Shown here in pieces: positions 8,314-16,664 of a stretch of DNA of 64,000 bases. How positions within the stretch are numbered: the first letter of the stretch is position 1; every line of letters starts with the position of its first letter. Where the stretch lies: contig JAZKEN010000003.1 in NCBI GenBank assembly GCA_040387035.1, positions 1 to 64,000 of the forward strand, read 5' to 3'. The position numbers were made by a program, and so were the translations under genes. The stretch is from Methylotenera_A sp040387035 (GTDB taxonomy: Bacteria; Pseudomonadota; Gammaproteobacteria; Burkholderiales; Methylophilaceae). The notes under the pieces were generated by a model that ran no database searches, was not told where the DNA came from, and saw only the letters and a list, made by a program, of their open reading frames with translations.

Positions 8314-9084
8314 ATGAAACCAACACCCGAAAATTTAGCCTGGCTAAACTTACCCAACATGCCCGCACCGATTAAAGCCTTATTTGCGGGCTATTTATTG
8401 GTGATTGGCGCAGGCTTGCTAATGGCTGGCCTGCAAATCATGCTGACGCACGGCATGGCCGACGGCAAGGTAGGCCTATCAAAAAACGATATCGTGTATA
8501 GCTACTATGGCGACCGCACCCATAGTTTGTTGGAAAGCAAATTAAACGGCTCCATGAAAGCCAACGCGCCGGATGCCGTGCGTGCCGATATCATTCAATG
8601 GGTGCACAAAGGCGCGCCAAAAGACGATTGGGACGCGCATTTTAAAGGCGTATTCGCGCAGAATTGCGTGGCTTGCCACAGCGTCATTCCTAATATTCCC
8701 AACTTTAAAAACTTTGAAGAAGTGCAAAAAGTGGCAGCCACTTCGGAAGGCGCAAGTTTTCAAAGCCTGACCCGCGTTTCGCATATCCACTTGTTTGGCA
8801 TCAGCTTTATCTTCTTCTTTATCGGCTTTATCTTTAGCTTTGCCGTAAATGTGCCGAAAAAATTAAAAATCATCGCCATCGCCTTCCCGTTCGGGTTCCT
8901 GATCATTGACATCCTGTCATGGTGGCTAACCAAACTGGCACCTGGCTTTGCCTTTTTAACCATAGTAGGCGGCATTGGTTACAGCATCGCATCCACCTTT
9001 ATGTGGGTCACCAGCATGTACCAGATGTTTATCTTATCGCGCAACGGTAAAGTGTATGGCAATGCCTGGGAACAGGACTTGTAG
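8314..9084 (+). CDS. Integral membrane protein with a single c-type haem motif
   Basis: Predicted 256-residue membrane protein. One transmembrane helix is near residues 22-46 (ALFAGYLLVIGAGLLMAGL), followed by a soluble loop of about 100 residues containing one CXXCH haem site (AQNCVACHSVIPNIPNF, about residue 117). About four hydrophobic helices follow from residue 155 to 245. The haem loop would be periplasmic. I do not know a named function. It is reminiscent of the cytochrome-containing part of PuuD-like urate hydroxylases and of uncharacterised respiratory membrane cytochromes. It is monocistronic between a divergent serB and a strong bidirectional terminator. It probably transfers electrons between quinol or membrane partners and a soluble cytochrome; this is inference. 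Confidence 0.8.
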   Translation: MKPTPENLAWLNLPNMPAPIKALFAGYLLVIGAGLLMAGLQIMLTHGMADGKVGLSKNDIVYSYYGDRTHSLLESKLNGSMKANAPDAVRADIIQWVHKGAPKDDWDAHFKGVFAQNCVACHSVIPNIPNFKNFEEVQKVAATSEGASFQSLTRVSHIHLFGISFIFFFIGFIFSFAVNVPKKLKIIAIAFPFGFLIIDILSWWLTKLAPGFAFLTIVGGIGYSIASTFMWVTSMYQMFILSRNGKVYGNAWEQDL

Positions 9085-9102
9085 CGCACGAAAGGTTTAA
9101 AT

Positions 9103-9132
9103 AAAAAAGCCATGCTGCTGCATGGTTTTTTT
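9103..9132. terminator. Bidirectional rho-independent terminator
   Basis: Stem CCATGC (9110-9115), loop TGCT, stem GCATGG (9120-9125), with an A-run before and seven T after. The A/T runs can extend the stem, and the structure works in both directions between the convergent genes ending at 9084 and 9149. Confidence 0.85.
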
Positions 9133-9148
9133 ATTATTCAAAGTGCGA

Positions 9149-9751
9149 TCAGGTTTTTAAACTCGCCACATCATCCACCACTACCGCAAATAAATCCCTT
9201 ACCGCCGCCAGCGCGCTATCGTGCATAGTCTGCGCATCAATCACTTTTCCATTAGCGCCGATCAAGCTGCGGGTGGCACAGGCACTGGCCACAATAGTCG
9301 GGTTAAAGCCCAGGTTAAACGCACCGCGCGCGCTGGAGTTGATGCACATATGCGTCATAAAACCTGCCAGCACCACATTTTCAATACCCAGGGCTTTAAG
9401 CTGCGCTTCTAAATTGGTGTGCCAGAAAGCATTAGGGTAATTTTTTATCAGCACGGCTTCGCCACTGACAGGCGCAACTTCTGCTGAAATGGCGCCAATA
9501 TCGGCGCTGATATCATACGGCGTACCCACACCGGCATCATGCTGGATATGAATAACAGGGATTTTTAAATCGCGCGCCATATTCAATAGCTTTTGCGCTT
9601 CCAGAATGGCTGGCTCTACATTGCTCAATTGCATCACGCCATGGCGATAGGTGTTTTGGCAATCCACCATAATCAAGGCCGAAGATTTAAGGCTGGCATG
9701 GTTAAAACCCATACCCGTTATCTCACGCAAAGTTTGGGATGCTTGTATCAT
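9149..9751 (-). CDS. Isochorismatase-like cysteine hydrolase
   Basis: Predicted 200-residue cytosolic hydrolase of the isochorismatase superfamily (nicotinamidase, ureidoacrylate amidohydrolase, isochorismatase relatives). The catalytic triad is visible: Asp in SALIMVDCQNTYRHGV, Lys in AVLIKNYPNAFW and Cys in GFMTHMCINSSARGAF, the last followed by the usual cis-peptide region. The metal ligands typical of nicotinamidases (DxH) are not evident, so a nicotinamidase is less likely than a general amide or ether hydrolase. The substrate cannot be named. It sits just downstream of the acyltransferase gene on the same strand, 5 bp apart, so the two may be co-transcribed, although no shared pathway is apparent. 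Confidence 0.85.
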   Translation of the reverse strand: MIQASQTLREITGMGFNHASLKSSALIMVDCQNTYRHGVMQLSNVEPAILEAQKLLNMARDLKIPVIHIQHDAGVGTPYDISADIGAISAEVAPVSGEAVLIKNYPNAFWHTNLEAQLKALGIENVVLAGFMTHMCINSSARGAFNLGFNPTIVASACATRSLIGANGKVIDAQTMHDSALAAVRDLFAVVVDDVASLKT

Positions 9752-9756
9752 ATGAA

Positions 9757-10890
9757 TTAACCTCGGTATTGACGTGCAATGGATTGCATTATATGGATTT
9801 TTAACTGCGGCAGTTGTTTTATTAACTGTTTTAAAGCCGGTTCAAGGTACTGCGCAATGATCCAGGCCGCAAAAATAATACCGATTATCGGCAGCATGGG
9901 AAGCAAGAATAATGGCATGTCGATATGGTGTTGATTCAATTGAATGATCATGGAAATCATGGCCTGCTCATGAATTAAATACAATGGATAGCTGATGAAT
10001 CCAAAAAACAACAACACCCTGTTTGACAAGATATTTTGTAGGAAAGGGCTAAACATAGACCCCGCAAAAATCAGCACAATCAAACTCGCTGCCAACATTG
10101 AGATACTCATAAACCCACCTAAACAGCGCGCCGCAAGCAAACCAAGCAGTACAGCAGCAAGCCAGTAATGCTTATTTTTAGAGCGGTAATATTGATAAAA
10201 TAAAGCGCCAGCGGCAAACCATCCATAATGCCGGTAATTCAAGTAATGAATAATAGTATTCAGCTGGTCTGCCAGTTCGGCAGGCAAGTATGGGTTTGCA
10301 AACTCGAACACAATGCTGCTTAAAAACATCAGTATCAGCACCACGATCATCTTCCTGGAGCCAATGGTAAAATACAGGATTCCAGCCAGGATATAAAATT
10401 TCATTTCGACAAATAATGTCCAAAAAACACCTTCTATCAGCTGTTGATTGTAGCCAAAAACCCAGCGGTAGAGCTCTGGCTCTATAAACGTAATACCCGG
10501 CAGAATATCCATCAGGCTAGGTTGCCCATAAGGCCTGGCTGTGAATAAGGGTGCTGAAATCAGTATGATTAATGAGGCGATAAGCATGGCAGGGAACAGT
10601 CTTATCCACCGCCTGTACATAAAGCCCCAAAAGCCGGCACATGTTTCCAAGGTCATACTGATCACAAAGCCGGATATAATAAAGAACAATTGAACACCGT
10701 AATTTCCAAATTTAAAAATTAGAACCTCACTGTATAAAAATTGGTAAGGCAATATTTCGTTCCAGCTATCAGCAAAAGCATGAAAAAAAACCACCAATAA
10801 GATGGCGATTCCCCTTAATCCATCTAAAAAAAGCAATCTGCCGCTTTTATTTTGATTAATTGCTGGGCTAGCTAAATTTGATATAGTCAT
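9757..10890 (-). CDS. Membrane acyltransferase, family 3 (OafA/NolL type)
   Basis: Predicted 377-residue inner-membrane protein with about ten hydrophobic helices. The acyltransferase-3 hallmark is at the N-terminus: RLLFLDGLRGIAILLVVFFHAF (the L-x-x-R-x-x-A and His region), and the motif QLFFIISGFVISMTL follows. These enzymes acetylate or acylate cell-surface sugars such as O-antigen, exopolysaccharide or peptidoglycan. The acceptor here is unknown. The gene is more AT-rich than its neighbours, as is common for surface-modification genes that are exchanged between strains. The intergenic region to sucC (10891-11016) is very AT-rich and probably holds divergent promoters. Confidence 0.88.
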   Translation of the reverse strand: MTISNLASPAINQNKSGRLLFLDGLRGIAILLVVFFHAFADSWNEILPYQFLYSEVLIFKFGNYGVQLFFIISGFVISMTLETCAGFWGFMYRRWIRLFPAMLIASLIILISAPLFTARPYGQPSLMDILPGITFIEPELYRWVFGYNQQLIEGVFWTLFVEMKFYILAGILYFTIGSRKMIVVLILMFLSSIVFEFANPYLPAELADQLNTIIHYLNYRHYGWFAAGALFYQYYRSKNKHYWLAAVLLGLLAARCLGGFMSISMLAASLIVLIFAGSMFSPFLQNILSNRVLLFFGFISYPLYLIHEQAMISMIIQLNQHHIDMPLFLLPMLPIIGIIFAAWIIAQYLEPALKQLIKQLPQLKIHIMQSIARQYRG

Positions 10891-11016
10891 TTTGAAATAT
10901 AATTCATATTGGAATTACAGCCAATCGTTAATGCGATAAATATTAAGTATTATAAATATTAATGTTGTAAATATATTAAATATTTACGATGCATTTTTCT
11001 TAACAAAGAATTAATA

Positions 11017-12177
11017 ATGAATCTACACGAATACCAAGCTAAACATTTGTTGCAACGCTATGGCCTTGTCACGCCAAGCGGCATTGTTGTGCAATCAGAA
11101 GAGGCAGCAGCAGCAGCCACCAAGGAAATCGCAGGCAGCGCATGGGTGGTCAAAGCGCAAGTGCACGCAGGAGGCCGCGGCAAGGCCGGTGGCGTTAAGA
11201 TCGTAAAATCGGCACATGAAGCGCAAGCGGTTGCCAGCGCGCTATTAGGCAAACAATTGGTAACCTACCAAAATGCGCCGGAAGGCCAGCCTGTGCACCA
11301 GGTATTGGTAGAGCAAACACTGCCTATCGCGCGCGAATTGTATCTATCCATGCTGGTTGATCGCACGCTTGAGCGCGTGGTTATCGTTGCATCGTCTGCA
11401 GGCGGCATGGATATTGAAGAGATTGCCGCAACGCAGCCGGAAAAGATATTGCAGGAAGTCTGCGACCCGCTCAATGGCCTGGTGGATTATCAAGCGCGTA
11501 ATCTGGCATTTGCGCTAGATTTGAGTGGCGACCAAATAGCCGCTTTTGCCAAGCTGACAAAAGGCTTGTACAAACTATTCAAGGAAAACGATTTAGCGTT
11601 ATTAGAGATCAATCCGCTAGTAGTGACGGCGGATGGCAAGCTGGTTGCGCTGGATTGCAAAATGACAGTCGATGACAACGCACTGTATCGCCAAAAAAGC
11701 CTGGCGGAGCTGCAGGACTGGTCGCAAAGTGATGCCAAGGAAGCGGTTGCGCATCATGCCGGCCTTAATTACATCGCGTTGAATGGCAATATCGGTTGCA
11801 TGGTCAACGGCGCAGGCCTGGCGATGGCGACCATGGATTTAATTAAACTGCATGGCGGCATGCCGGCCAACTTTTTAGACGTTGGCGGTGGTGCAACGGC
11901 TGAAACGGTGACCAAAGCGTTTAAGATCATCCTGGCCGATAGCAATGTGAAAGCCATTTTAGTGAATATTTTTGGCGGCATTATGCGTTGCGACATTATC
12001 GCCGCAGGGATTATCGCGGCGGTCAAAGAAGTGGGTATGACTATTCCGGTTGTGGTGCGTTTAGAAGGTACCAATGTAGAGTTAGGCAAACAGATGTTAC
12101 GCGAAAGTGGGCTCAATATTATCTCGGCTGAGAATTTAACCGATGCGGCCAAGCAAGCGGTAATGAGTGTTGCGTAG
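11017..12177 (+). CDS. sucC: Succinyl-CoA synthetase beta subunit
   Basis: ATP-grasp subunit of succinate-CoA ligase, which interconverts succinyl-CoA and succinate with nucleotide phosphorylation in the TCA cycle. The 386-residue length is standard. It begins MNLHEYQAKHLLQRYGL; the ATP-grasp lysine region is WVVKAQVHAGGRGKAGGVK, the metal/nucleotide segment is LLEINPLVVTADGKLVALDCKM, and the CoA-ligase region is FLDVGGGATAETV with NIFGGIMRCDIIAAGI. It is followed 36 bp later by sucD, so the two form one operon and one heteromeric enzyme. Confidence 0.97.
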   Translation: MNLHEYQAKHLLQRYGLVTPSGIVVQSEEAAAAATKEIAGSAWVVKAQVHAGGRGKAGGVKIVKSAHEAQAVASALLGKQLVTYQNAPEGQPVHQVLVEQTLPIARELYLSMLVDRTLERVVIVASSAGGMDIEEIAATQPEKILQEVCDPLNGLVDYQARNLAFALDLSGDQIAAFAKLTKGLYKLFKENDLALLEINPLVVTADGKLVALDCKMTVDDNALYRQKSLAELQDWSQSDAKEAVAHHAGLNYIALNGNIGCMVNGAGLAMATMDLIKLHGGMPANFLDVGGGATAETVTKAFKIILADSNVKAILVNIFGGIMRCDIIAAGIIAAVKEVGMTIPVVVRLEGTNVELGKQMLRESGLNIISAENLTDAAKQAVMSVA

Positions 12178-12213
12178 GTGTTTAATACATTTGGCTAAAA
12201 AAGAATTTAAATT

Positions 12214-13098
12214 ATGAGTATATTAGTAAACAAAAATACCAAAGTTTTATGCCAGGGTTTTACCGGCAAACAAGGCACCTTCCACTCGGAACAAGCGCTG
12301 GCGTACGGCACTAAAATGGTGGGCGGCGTAACGCCCGGCAAAGGCGGCCAGCTGCACCTTAACCTGCCGGTATTCAATACCATGCGTGAAGCGGTGCGTG
12401 AGACGCAGGCCAATGCCAGCGTGATTTATGTGCCTCCGCCTTATGCGGCCGATTCGATTTTGGAAGCGGCAGACGCTGGCATTGAGTTGATTGTATGTAT
12501 CACGGAAGGCATTCCGGTACTGGATATGCTCAACGTGAAAGCGGCATTGAAAGCCAATGGCACCAAACTGATTGGCCCTAACTGCCCTGGCATCATTACG
12601 CCGGATGAATGCAAAATAGGCATTATGCCCGGGAGCATTCACCTGCGTGGCAAGGTGGGCGTGGTATCGCGATCAGGCACTCTGACCTATGAAGCGGTGC
12701 ATCAAACTACTGCGCTGGGTTTGGGTCAAACCACCTGCGTGGGTATTGGCGGTGACCCGATTAAAGGCTTGAATTTTATTGAATGCCTCACTTTATTTGA
12801 AGCAGACCCTGAAACCGAAGCCATTATCATGGTGGGTGAAATTGGCGGTAATGATGAAGAAGCGGCAGCTGATTTTATCAAGCACCATGTCACCAAGCCA
12901 GTCGCTGCCTATATCGCTGGCTTAACAGCCCCGGCAGGTAAACGCATGGGTCATGCTGGTGCAATTATTTCGGGCGGCAGCGGCCGCGCAGAAGATAAAA
13001 TTGCCGCCCTGGAAAGCGCAGGTTGCGTGGTGGCAAGCTCACCGGCAGGCTTGGGTGAGGCGGTTCTTAAAGCTATCGAGTTAAAATCGAAAAGGTAA
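12214..13098 (+). CDS. sucD: Succinyl-CoA synthetase alpha subunit
   Basis: CoA-binding subunit that carries the phosphohistidine intermediate. Length 294 is standard. CoA-binding motif: CQGFTGKQGTFHSEQALAYG. Other markers are PPPYAADSILEAADAGIEL, the ligase-CoA segment VSRSGTLTYEAVHQTT, and the active-site His in GKRMGHAGAIISGG near residue 250. It lies 36 bp after sucC and 5 bp before a TTG-started ankyrin gene, so the ankyrin protein is likely made from the same transcript. Confidence 0.97.
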   Translation: MSILVNKNTKVLCQGFTGKQGTFHSEQALAYGTKMVGGVTPGKGGQLHLNLPVFNTMREAVRETQANASVIYVPPPYAADSILEAADAGIELIVCITEGIPVLDMLNVKAALKANGTKLIGPNCPGIITPDECKIGIMPGSIHLRGKVGVVSRSGTLTYEAVHQTTALGLGQTTCVGIGGDPIKGLNFIECLTLFEADPETEAIIMVGEIGGNDEEAAADFIKHHVTKPVAAYIAGLTAPAGKRMGHAGAIISGGSGRAEDKIAALESAGCVVASSPAGLGEAVLKAIELKSKR

Positions 13099-13103
13099 AA
13101 CTG

Positions 13104-14060
13104 TTGAAAATATTCAATTTAAATATCACAAGCATTCTGGCCGCTTTGGCACTGTGTGTTGCCACGCAATCAGGTTTTGCGGCAGAAATCCCCTATTTGC
13201 TAACCGCCGCATCCAAAGGTGATTTAGCCACCGTCAAGGCCATGTTAGATGGTGGCGCAAACGCCAATACCAAAGATGAAAACGATATTACCGCACTAAT
13301 GTACGCCGCGCGCAAAGACCAGGCTGCGGTAGTTGCCGCCTTACTGGATAAAGGTGCCGCAATCGACGCCAAAGACAAAGGTGGCTGGACGGCGCTGATG
13401 TTTGCCGCCAAGAAAAACTACGTCAATACAATAAAAGTATTGCTGGAAAAAGGCGCAGATGCAAAAATCCGCGATGAGAGTGGCTGGAGTGCCTTTGGCA
13501 TGGCGGCGACCGCCGGCCATGCAGAGGCAGTCAACCTGATGATCCAACACGGTGTTGATGCGAATGTGAAATCAGATGACGGCAAAACGGCTTTAATGTA
13601 TGCCGCAAAAAGTGGTGACGTGCCGACCATTTCATCGTTGATGTCAAAAGGTGCCCTGCCAAATGTAGGTGACAGGTTGGGTGCAACACCTTTGATGTAT
13701 GCCGCACGCGAAGGCCACGCGCCAGCCGTGGCTTATATGATCGAAAAAGGGGCCAATATGAACCTGCAGGATCAATCAAACTGGACAGCCTTGACATGGG
13801 CGATTAAAAAATCGCAGTTAGAAAGCGCTAAAGTACTGATTAATAAAGGCGCAGACGTGAACCACGAGGACTCTGAAGGTACGCCACTATTGCAGCTGGC
13901 GGTGGGTAACGGCTCCGCCGAATTGGTGTCCCTGTTACTCGATCATAAAGCCAATGTAAAAGCGCGCGATAAATACGGCTTAACCGCCTATGTATACGCC
14001 CTTAAAAAAGGTGATGCAGAAATCATCCAGCTAATCAAAGATGCTGGCGGCAAATACTGA
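13104..14060 (+). CDS. Exported ankyrin-repeat protein with about nine repeats
   Basis: Predicted 318-residue protein starting at TTG only 5 bp after the sucD stop. It has a signal peptide (MKIFNLNITSILAALALCVATQSGFAAE) and then about nine consecutive 33-residue ankyrin units filling the whole mature chain, with repeated TALMYAAR/K, G(A/H)xxxVxxLL and KGADxNxxD segments. No other domain is visible. It is therefore a pure protein-binding scaffold, probably periplasmic. The tight spacing to sucCD suggests read-through transcription; a role in succinate metabolism is not implied by sequence. It is a different protein from the short ankyrin gene at 1546. Confidence 0.88.
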   Translation: MKIFNLNITSILAALALCVATQSGFAAEIPYLLTAASKGDLATVKAMLDGGANANTKDENDITALMYAARKDQAAVVAALLDKGAAIDAKDKGGWTALMFAAKKNYVNTIKVLLEKGADAKIRDESGWSAFGMAATAGHAEAVNLMIQHGVDANVKSDDGKTALMYAAKSGDVPTISSLMSKGALPNVGDRLGATPLMYAAREGHAPAVAYMIEKGANMNLQDQSNWTALTWAIKKSQLESAKVLINKGADVNHEDSEGTPLLQLAVGNGSAELVSLLLDHKANVKARDKYGLTAYVYALKKGDAEIIQLIKDAGGKY

Positions 14061-14062
14061 GA

Positions 14063-14431
14063 GTGAATAAAACTCCTATTTTTTTGTCTTTTGCTTGGTT
14101 TTTATTACCAACATTAGCATTTGCCGATAACTATGATGGAATGGTTAAAGGATTTTTTCTATTAATATTATTGCCATATGTATTGTGTATTTTGCTCGCT
14201 GCAATTATCTCTAAAACTAAGAAACTAAAACACTCTGCTCTAATTTTGTTTGGATACCCAGTATTATTATATTTAGGGATTCAAACGGCTATGTTATCAA
14301 ATCATAGTTCTACTACATGGATTAATTACGACACGTATTTAAAGTTATTACCCTATTTCGTGTTTGGTTCGAGTTACCTAATAATTATTATTGTTCTGTA
14401 TTTTGCTATCAAAAATCGACTGCAAACCTAA
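14063..14431 (+). CDS. Small AT-rich membrane protein, unknown
   Basis: Predicted 122-residue protein starting at GTG 14063, 2 bp after the ankyrin stop. I do not recognise a family. It appears to have an N-terminal signal or first helix (residues 5-22) and about three further membrane helices (28-48, 59-76 and 93-117) separated by short loops. Base composition is clearly more AT-rich than the neighbours and codons such as TTA, ATA and ATT dominate, so it may have been acquired recently or be under weak constraint. Tight spacing supports translation with the upstream gene. It could still be a poorly conserved ORF. Confidence 0.6.
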   Translation: MNKTPIFLSFAWFLLPTLAFADNYDGMVKGFFLLILLPYVLCILLAAIISKTKKLKHSALILFGYPVLLYLGIQTAMLSNHSSTTWINYDTYLKLLPYFVFGSSYLIIIIVLYFAIKNRLQT

Positions 14432-14473
14432 TCAAAATTATCAATAATTAATAATTTTAATGAATATGCATTT

Positions 14474-16081
14474 ATGAAAATAGCGCTGGCACAAATTAAC
14501 GCAATTGTTGGCGACATGGCTGGCAATGCCGATAAGATTATCGACTACGCAAACCGCGCCTATGCGCAAGGTGCTAGCTTGATGATGACGCCTGAGCTGG
14601 CTTTATGCGGCTATCCACCGGAAGATTTATTGTTCAGGGATGACTTTAACCTCGCCTGTGAGCGCGCCCTTAGCCGCATTGCCAAAGCACTGCCGCACAT
14701 GACGCTTCTTGTTGGTCACCCGCACGTTGAGAATAGACAGCTATTCAATGCCGCTTCGCTTATCAAACAAGGCAAGCTAAGCGCCACCTATCACAAGCAA
14801 TGCCTGCCCAATTACAGCGTGTTTGATGAAGAGCGCTATTTCACTGCCGGTGATAGCCCGCTTGTTTTTGAGCATGAAGGTACAACATTCGGCGTATTTA
14901 TCTGTGCCGATGGCTGGGAATCGGGACCTGCCATCCAGGCAAAACTGGCTGGCGCGCAAGTGTTGCTGTCTTTAAATGCTTCGCCCTATCATATGGATAA
15001 GCTTGAGACACGCTACGAAGTATTGGCAAAGCGCGCAACCGAAACCGGCTTAAGTGTGGTGTACCTTAACCTGGTTGGTGGCCAGGATGAGCTAGTATTC
15101 GATGGCGGCTCCTTTGTGCTGGATAAAAACGGCAAAGTCGTACAGCAACTGCCAAACTTTGTTGAAGATTTGAATTTTGTCGAATTTATCGACCACCAGC
15201 CGATTCCGGCGCACGTCTTGCCAAAACTGCGTATTGAAGCCGCGGTTTACCACGCACTGACATTAGGCTTAAAGGATTATGTCAATAAAAACGGTTTCCC
15301 AAGTGTTGTGCTGGGCTTGTCTGGCGGAATCGACTCGGCCTTGACACTGGCAATTGCAGTGGACGCCTTGGGTGCAGAGCGGGTGAAAGTGGTGATGATG
15401 TCATCCGAATTCACCGCCAGCATGAGTGTGGACGATGCGGTGGAAATGGCTAATTTGGTGGGTGTTAAATACAGCCAAATCCCTATTAAAGATCTATTTA
15501 ACCTGTTCTGCGATACCTTAAAGCCGGAGTTTGGCGATTTGCCGTTTGATACCGCAGAAGAAAACCTACAGGCGCGTATCCGCGGCATGCTACTGATGGC
15601 TTTAAGTAATAAATTCGGCAGCATTGTACTCACCACCGGCAATAAGTCTGAAATGGCGGTTGGCTACAGCACTCTATATGGCGATATGGCAGGTGGATTC
15701 TCGTTATTGAAAGATGTGCCAAAAACGCTGGTGTATAAATTGGCCGAGTACCGCAACCGTTTATCGCCTGTGATTCCACTGCGCATCATCACGCGCGCGC
15801 CCAGTGCCGAATTGCGCGCCAATCAAACCGACCAGGATAGCTTGCCGCCCTATGAAATACTGGATGCGATTATGCAGGCCTATGTTGAGGATGATTTAAG
15901 CCGAAATGCGATTGTGCAAATGGGTTTTGCTGAAGCAGATGTGAATCGTGTCACCAATTTGATTGACCGCAACGAATATAAACGCCGCCAAGCGCCAGTT
16001 GGCGTTAGAATTACACAACGCGGCTTTGGCAAAGATAGGCGCTACCCTATTACCGCCAAATTAAAGTTTGATGTGGCATAA
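14474..16081 (+). CDS. nadE: Glutamine-dependent NAD+ synthetase
   Basis: Two-domain enzyme (535 residues) that amidates nicotinic acid adenine dinucleotide to NAD+. The N-terminal nitrilase-type glutaminase has Glu in MMTPELALCGYPPEDLLF, Lys in YHKQCLPNYSVFDEERYF and the nucleophile Cys in GVFICADGWE. The residue after that Cys is Ala rather than the more usual Glu, an oddity that may be tolerated. The C-terminal synthetase has the ATP pyrophosphatase loop VLGLSGGIDSALTLAIAVDA, TTGNKSEMAVGYSTLYGDMAGG and a closing RRQAPVGVRITQRGFGKDRRYPI. It is 81 bp upstream of glnB, an arrangement I recall from related betaproteobacteria. Confidence 0.96.
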   Translation: MKIALAQINAIVGDMAGNADKIIDYANRAYAQGASLMMTPELALCGYPPEDLLFRDDFNLACERALSRIAKALPHMTLLVGHPHVENRQLFNAASLIKQGKLSATYHKQCLPNYSVFDEERYFTAGDSPLVFEHEGTTFGVFICADGWESGPAIQAKLAGAQVLLSLNASPYHMDKLETRYEVLAKRATETGLSVVYLNLVGGQDELVFDGGSFVLDKNGKVVQQLPNFVEDLNFVEFIDHQPIPAHVLPKLRIEAAVYHALTLGLKDYVNKNGFPSVVLGLSGGIDSALTLAIAVDALGAERVKVVMMSSEFTASMSVDDAVEMANLVGVKYSQIPIKDLFNLFCDTLKPEFGDLPFDTAEENLQARIRGMLLMALSNKFGSIVLTTGNKSEMAVGYSTLYGDMAGGFSLLKDVPKTLVYKLAEYRNRLSPVIPLRIITRAPSAELRANQTDQDSLPPYEILDAIMQAYVEDDLSRNAIVQMGFAEADVNRVTNLIDRNEYKRRQAPVGVRITQRGFGKDRRYPITAKLKFDVA

Positions 16082-16162
16082 GAATGTCATTAATATAAAA
16101 CATACTGAATACGCAGCTAAAACATACAAGTGAATCCGACCAACAATTGAGGGAGAGCAGGA

Positions 16163-16501
16163 ATGAAAAAAATTGAAGCGATAATCAAACCATTTAAGTT
16201 AGATGAAGTGCGCGAATCGCTCTCTGAAATTGGTGTAAATGGTTTAACCGTTACCGAGGTAAAAGGCTTTGGACGTCAAAAAGGCCATACAGAACTGTAT
16301 CGCGGCGCCGAATACGTAGTGGATTTTTTGCCAAAAATCAAAATCGAGTTGGTAGTGACCGATGAAATGGTAGAAGCCGCCATGGATGCCATTATCAAAG
16401 CAGCCCACACTGGAAAAATCGGCGATGGCAAGATCTTTGTCAGCAGCATCGATCAAGTAATTCGCATTCGCACAGGCGAAACTGGTGAGTCAGCGGTTTA
16501 A
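16163..16501 (+). CDS. glnB: Nitrogen regulatory protein P-II
   Basis: Trimeric 112-residue signal protein that reports glutamine, 2-oxoglutarate and ATP/ADP status to glutamine synthetase control. The start MKKIEAIIKPFKLDEVRE, the T-loop with the uridylylation Tyr in LYRGAEYVVDFLPK (about residue 51), and the B/C-loop segment TGKIGDGKIFV with IRIRTGE are all intact. A good ribosome site, GAGGGAGAG, lies 7-14 bp before ATG. I cannot separate GlnB from GlnK by sequence alone; the lack of an adjacent amtB and the nadE neighbour favour GlnB. No sigma-54 promoter was found upstream. Confidence 0.95.
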   Translation: MKKIEAIIKPFKLDEVRESLSEIGVNGLTVTEVKGFGRQKGHTELYRGAEYVVDFLPKIKIELVVTDEMVEAAMDAIIKAAHTGKIGDGKIFVSSIDQVIRIRTGETGESAV

Positions 16502-16572
16502 GCACTCAGCAAGCTGCGCCTTTTCTTTTTTCCTGTATCCATCATCAACTAAGAGATAGCGTGAGCAGCCAA

Positions 16573-16624
16573 ATTGCCCACGCAAGCCATTATCTAGCAG
16601 AGCAGTGGGCAATCGAGTTGCCCA
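16573..16624. repeat. Two overlapping, mutually exclusive hairpins downstream of glnB
   Basis: ATTGCCCAC (16573-16581) can pair with GTGGGCAAT (16605-16613). The same right arm (TGGGCAA, 16606-16612) can instead pair with TTGCCCA (16618-16624) around a TCGAG loop. There is no T-run directly after either. They lie between the convergent glnB and PEP-CTERM genes and may act as a transcript end or RNA-stability element. Confidence 0.5.
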
Positions 16625-16664
16625 TTCCACTCCATATCATTTAAAACTTTTTAAGACTTAAGAT

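Noticed and set aside
16074..16162. Sigma-54 promoter upstream of glnB
   Set aside because: TGGCAT is present near 16075, but the expected TTGC at the -12 spacing is not.
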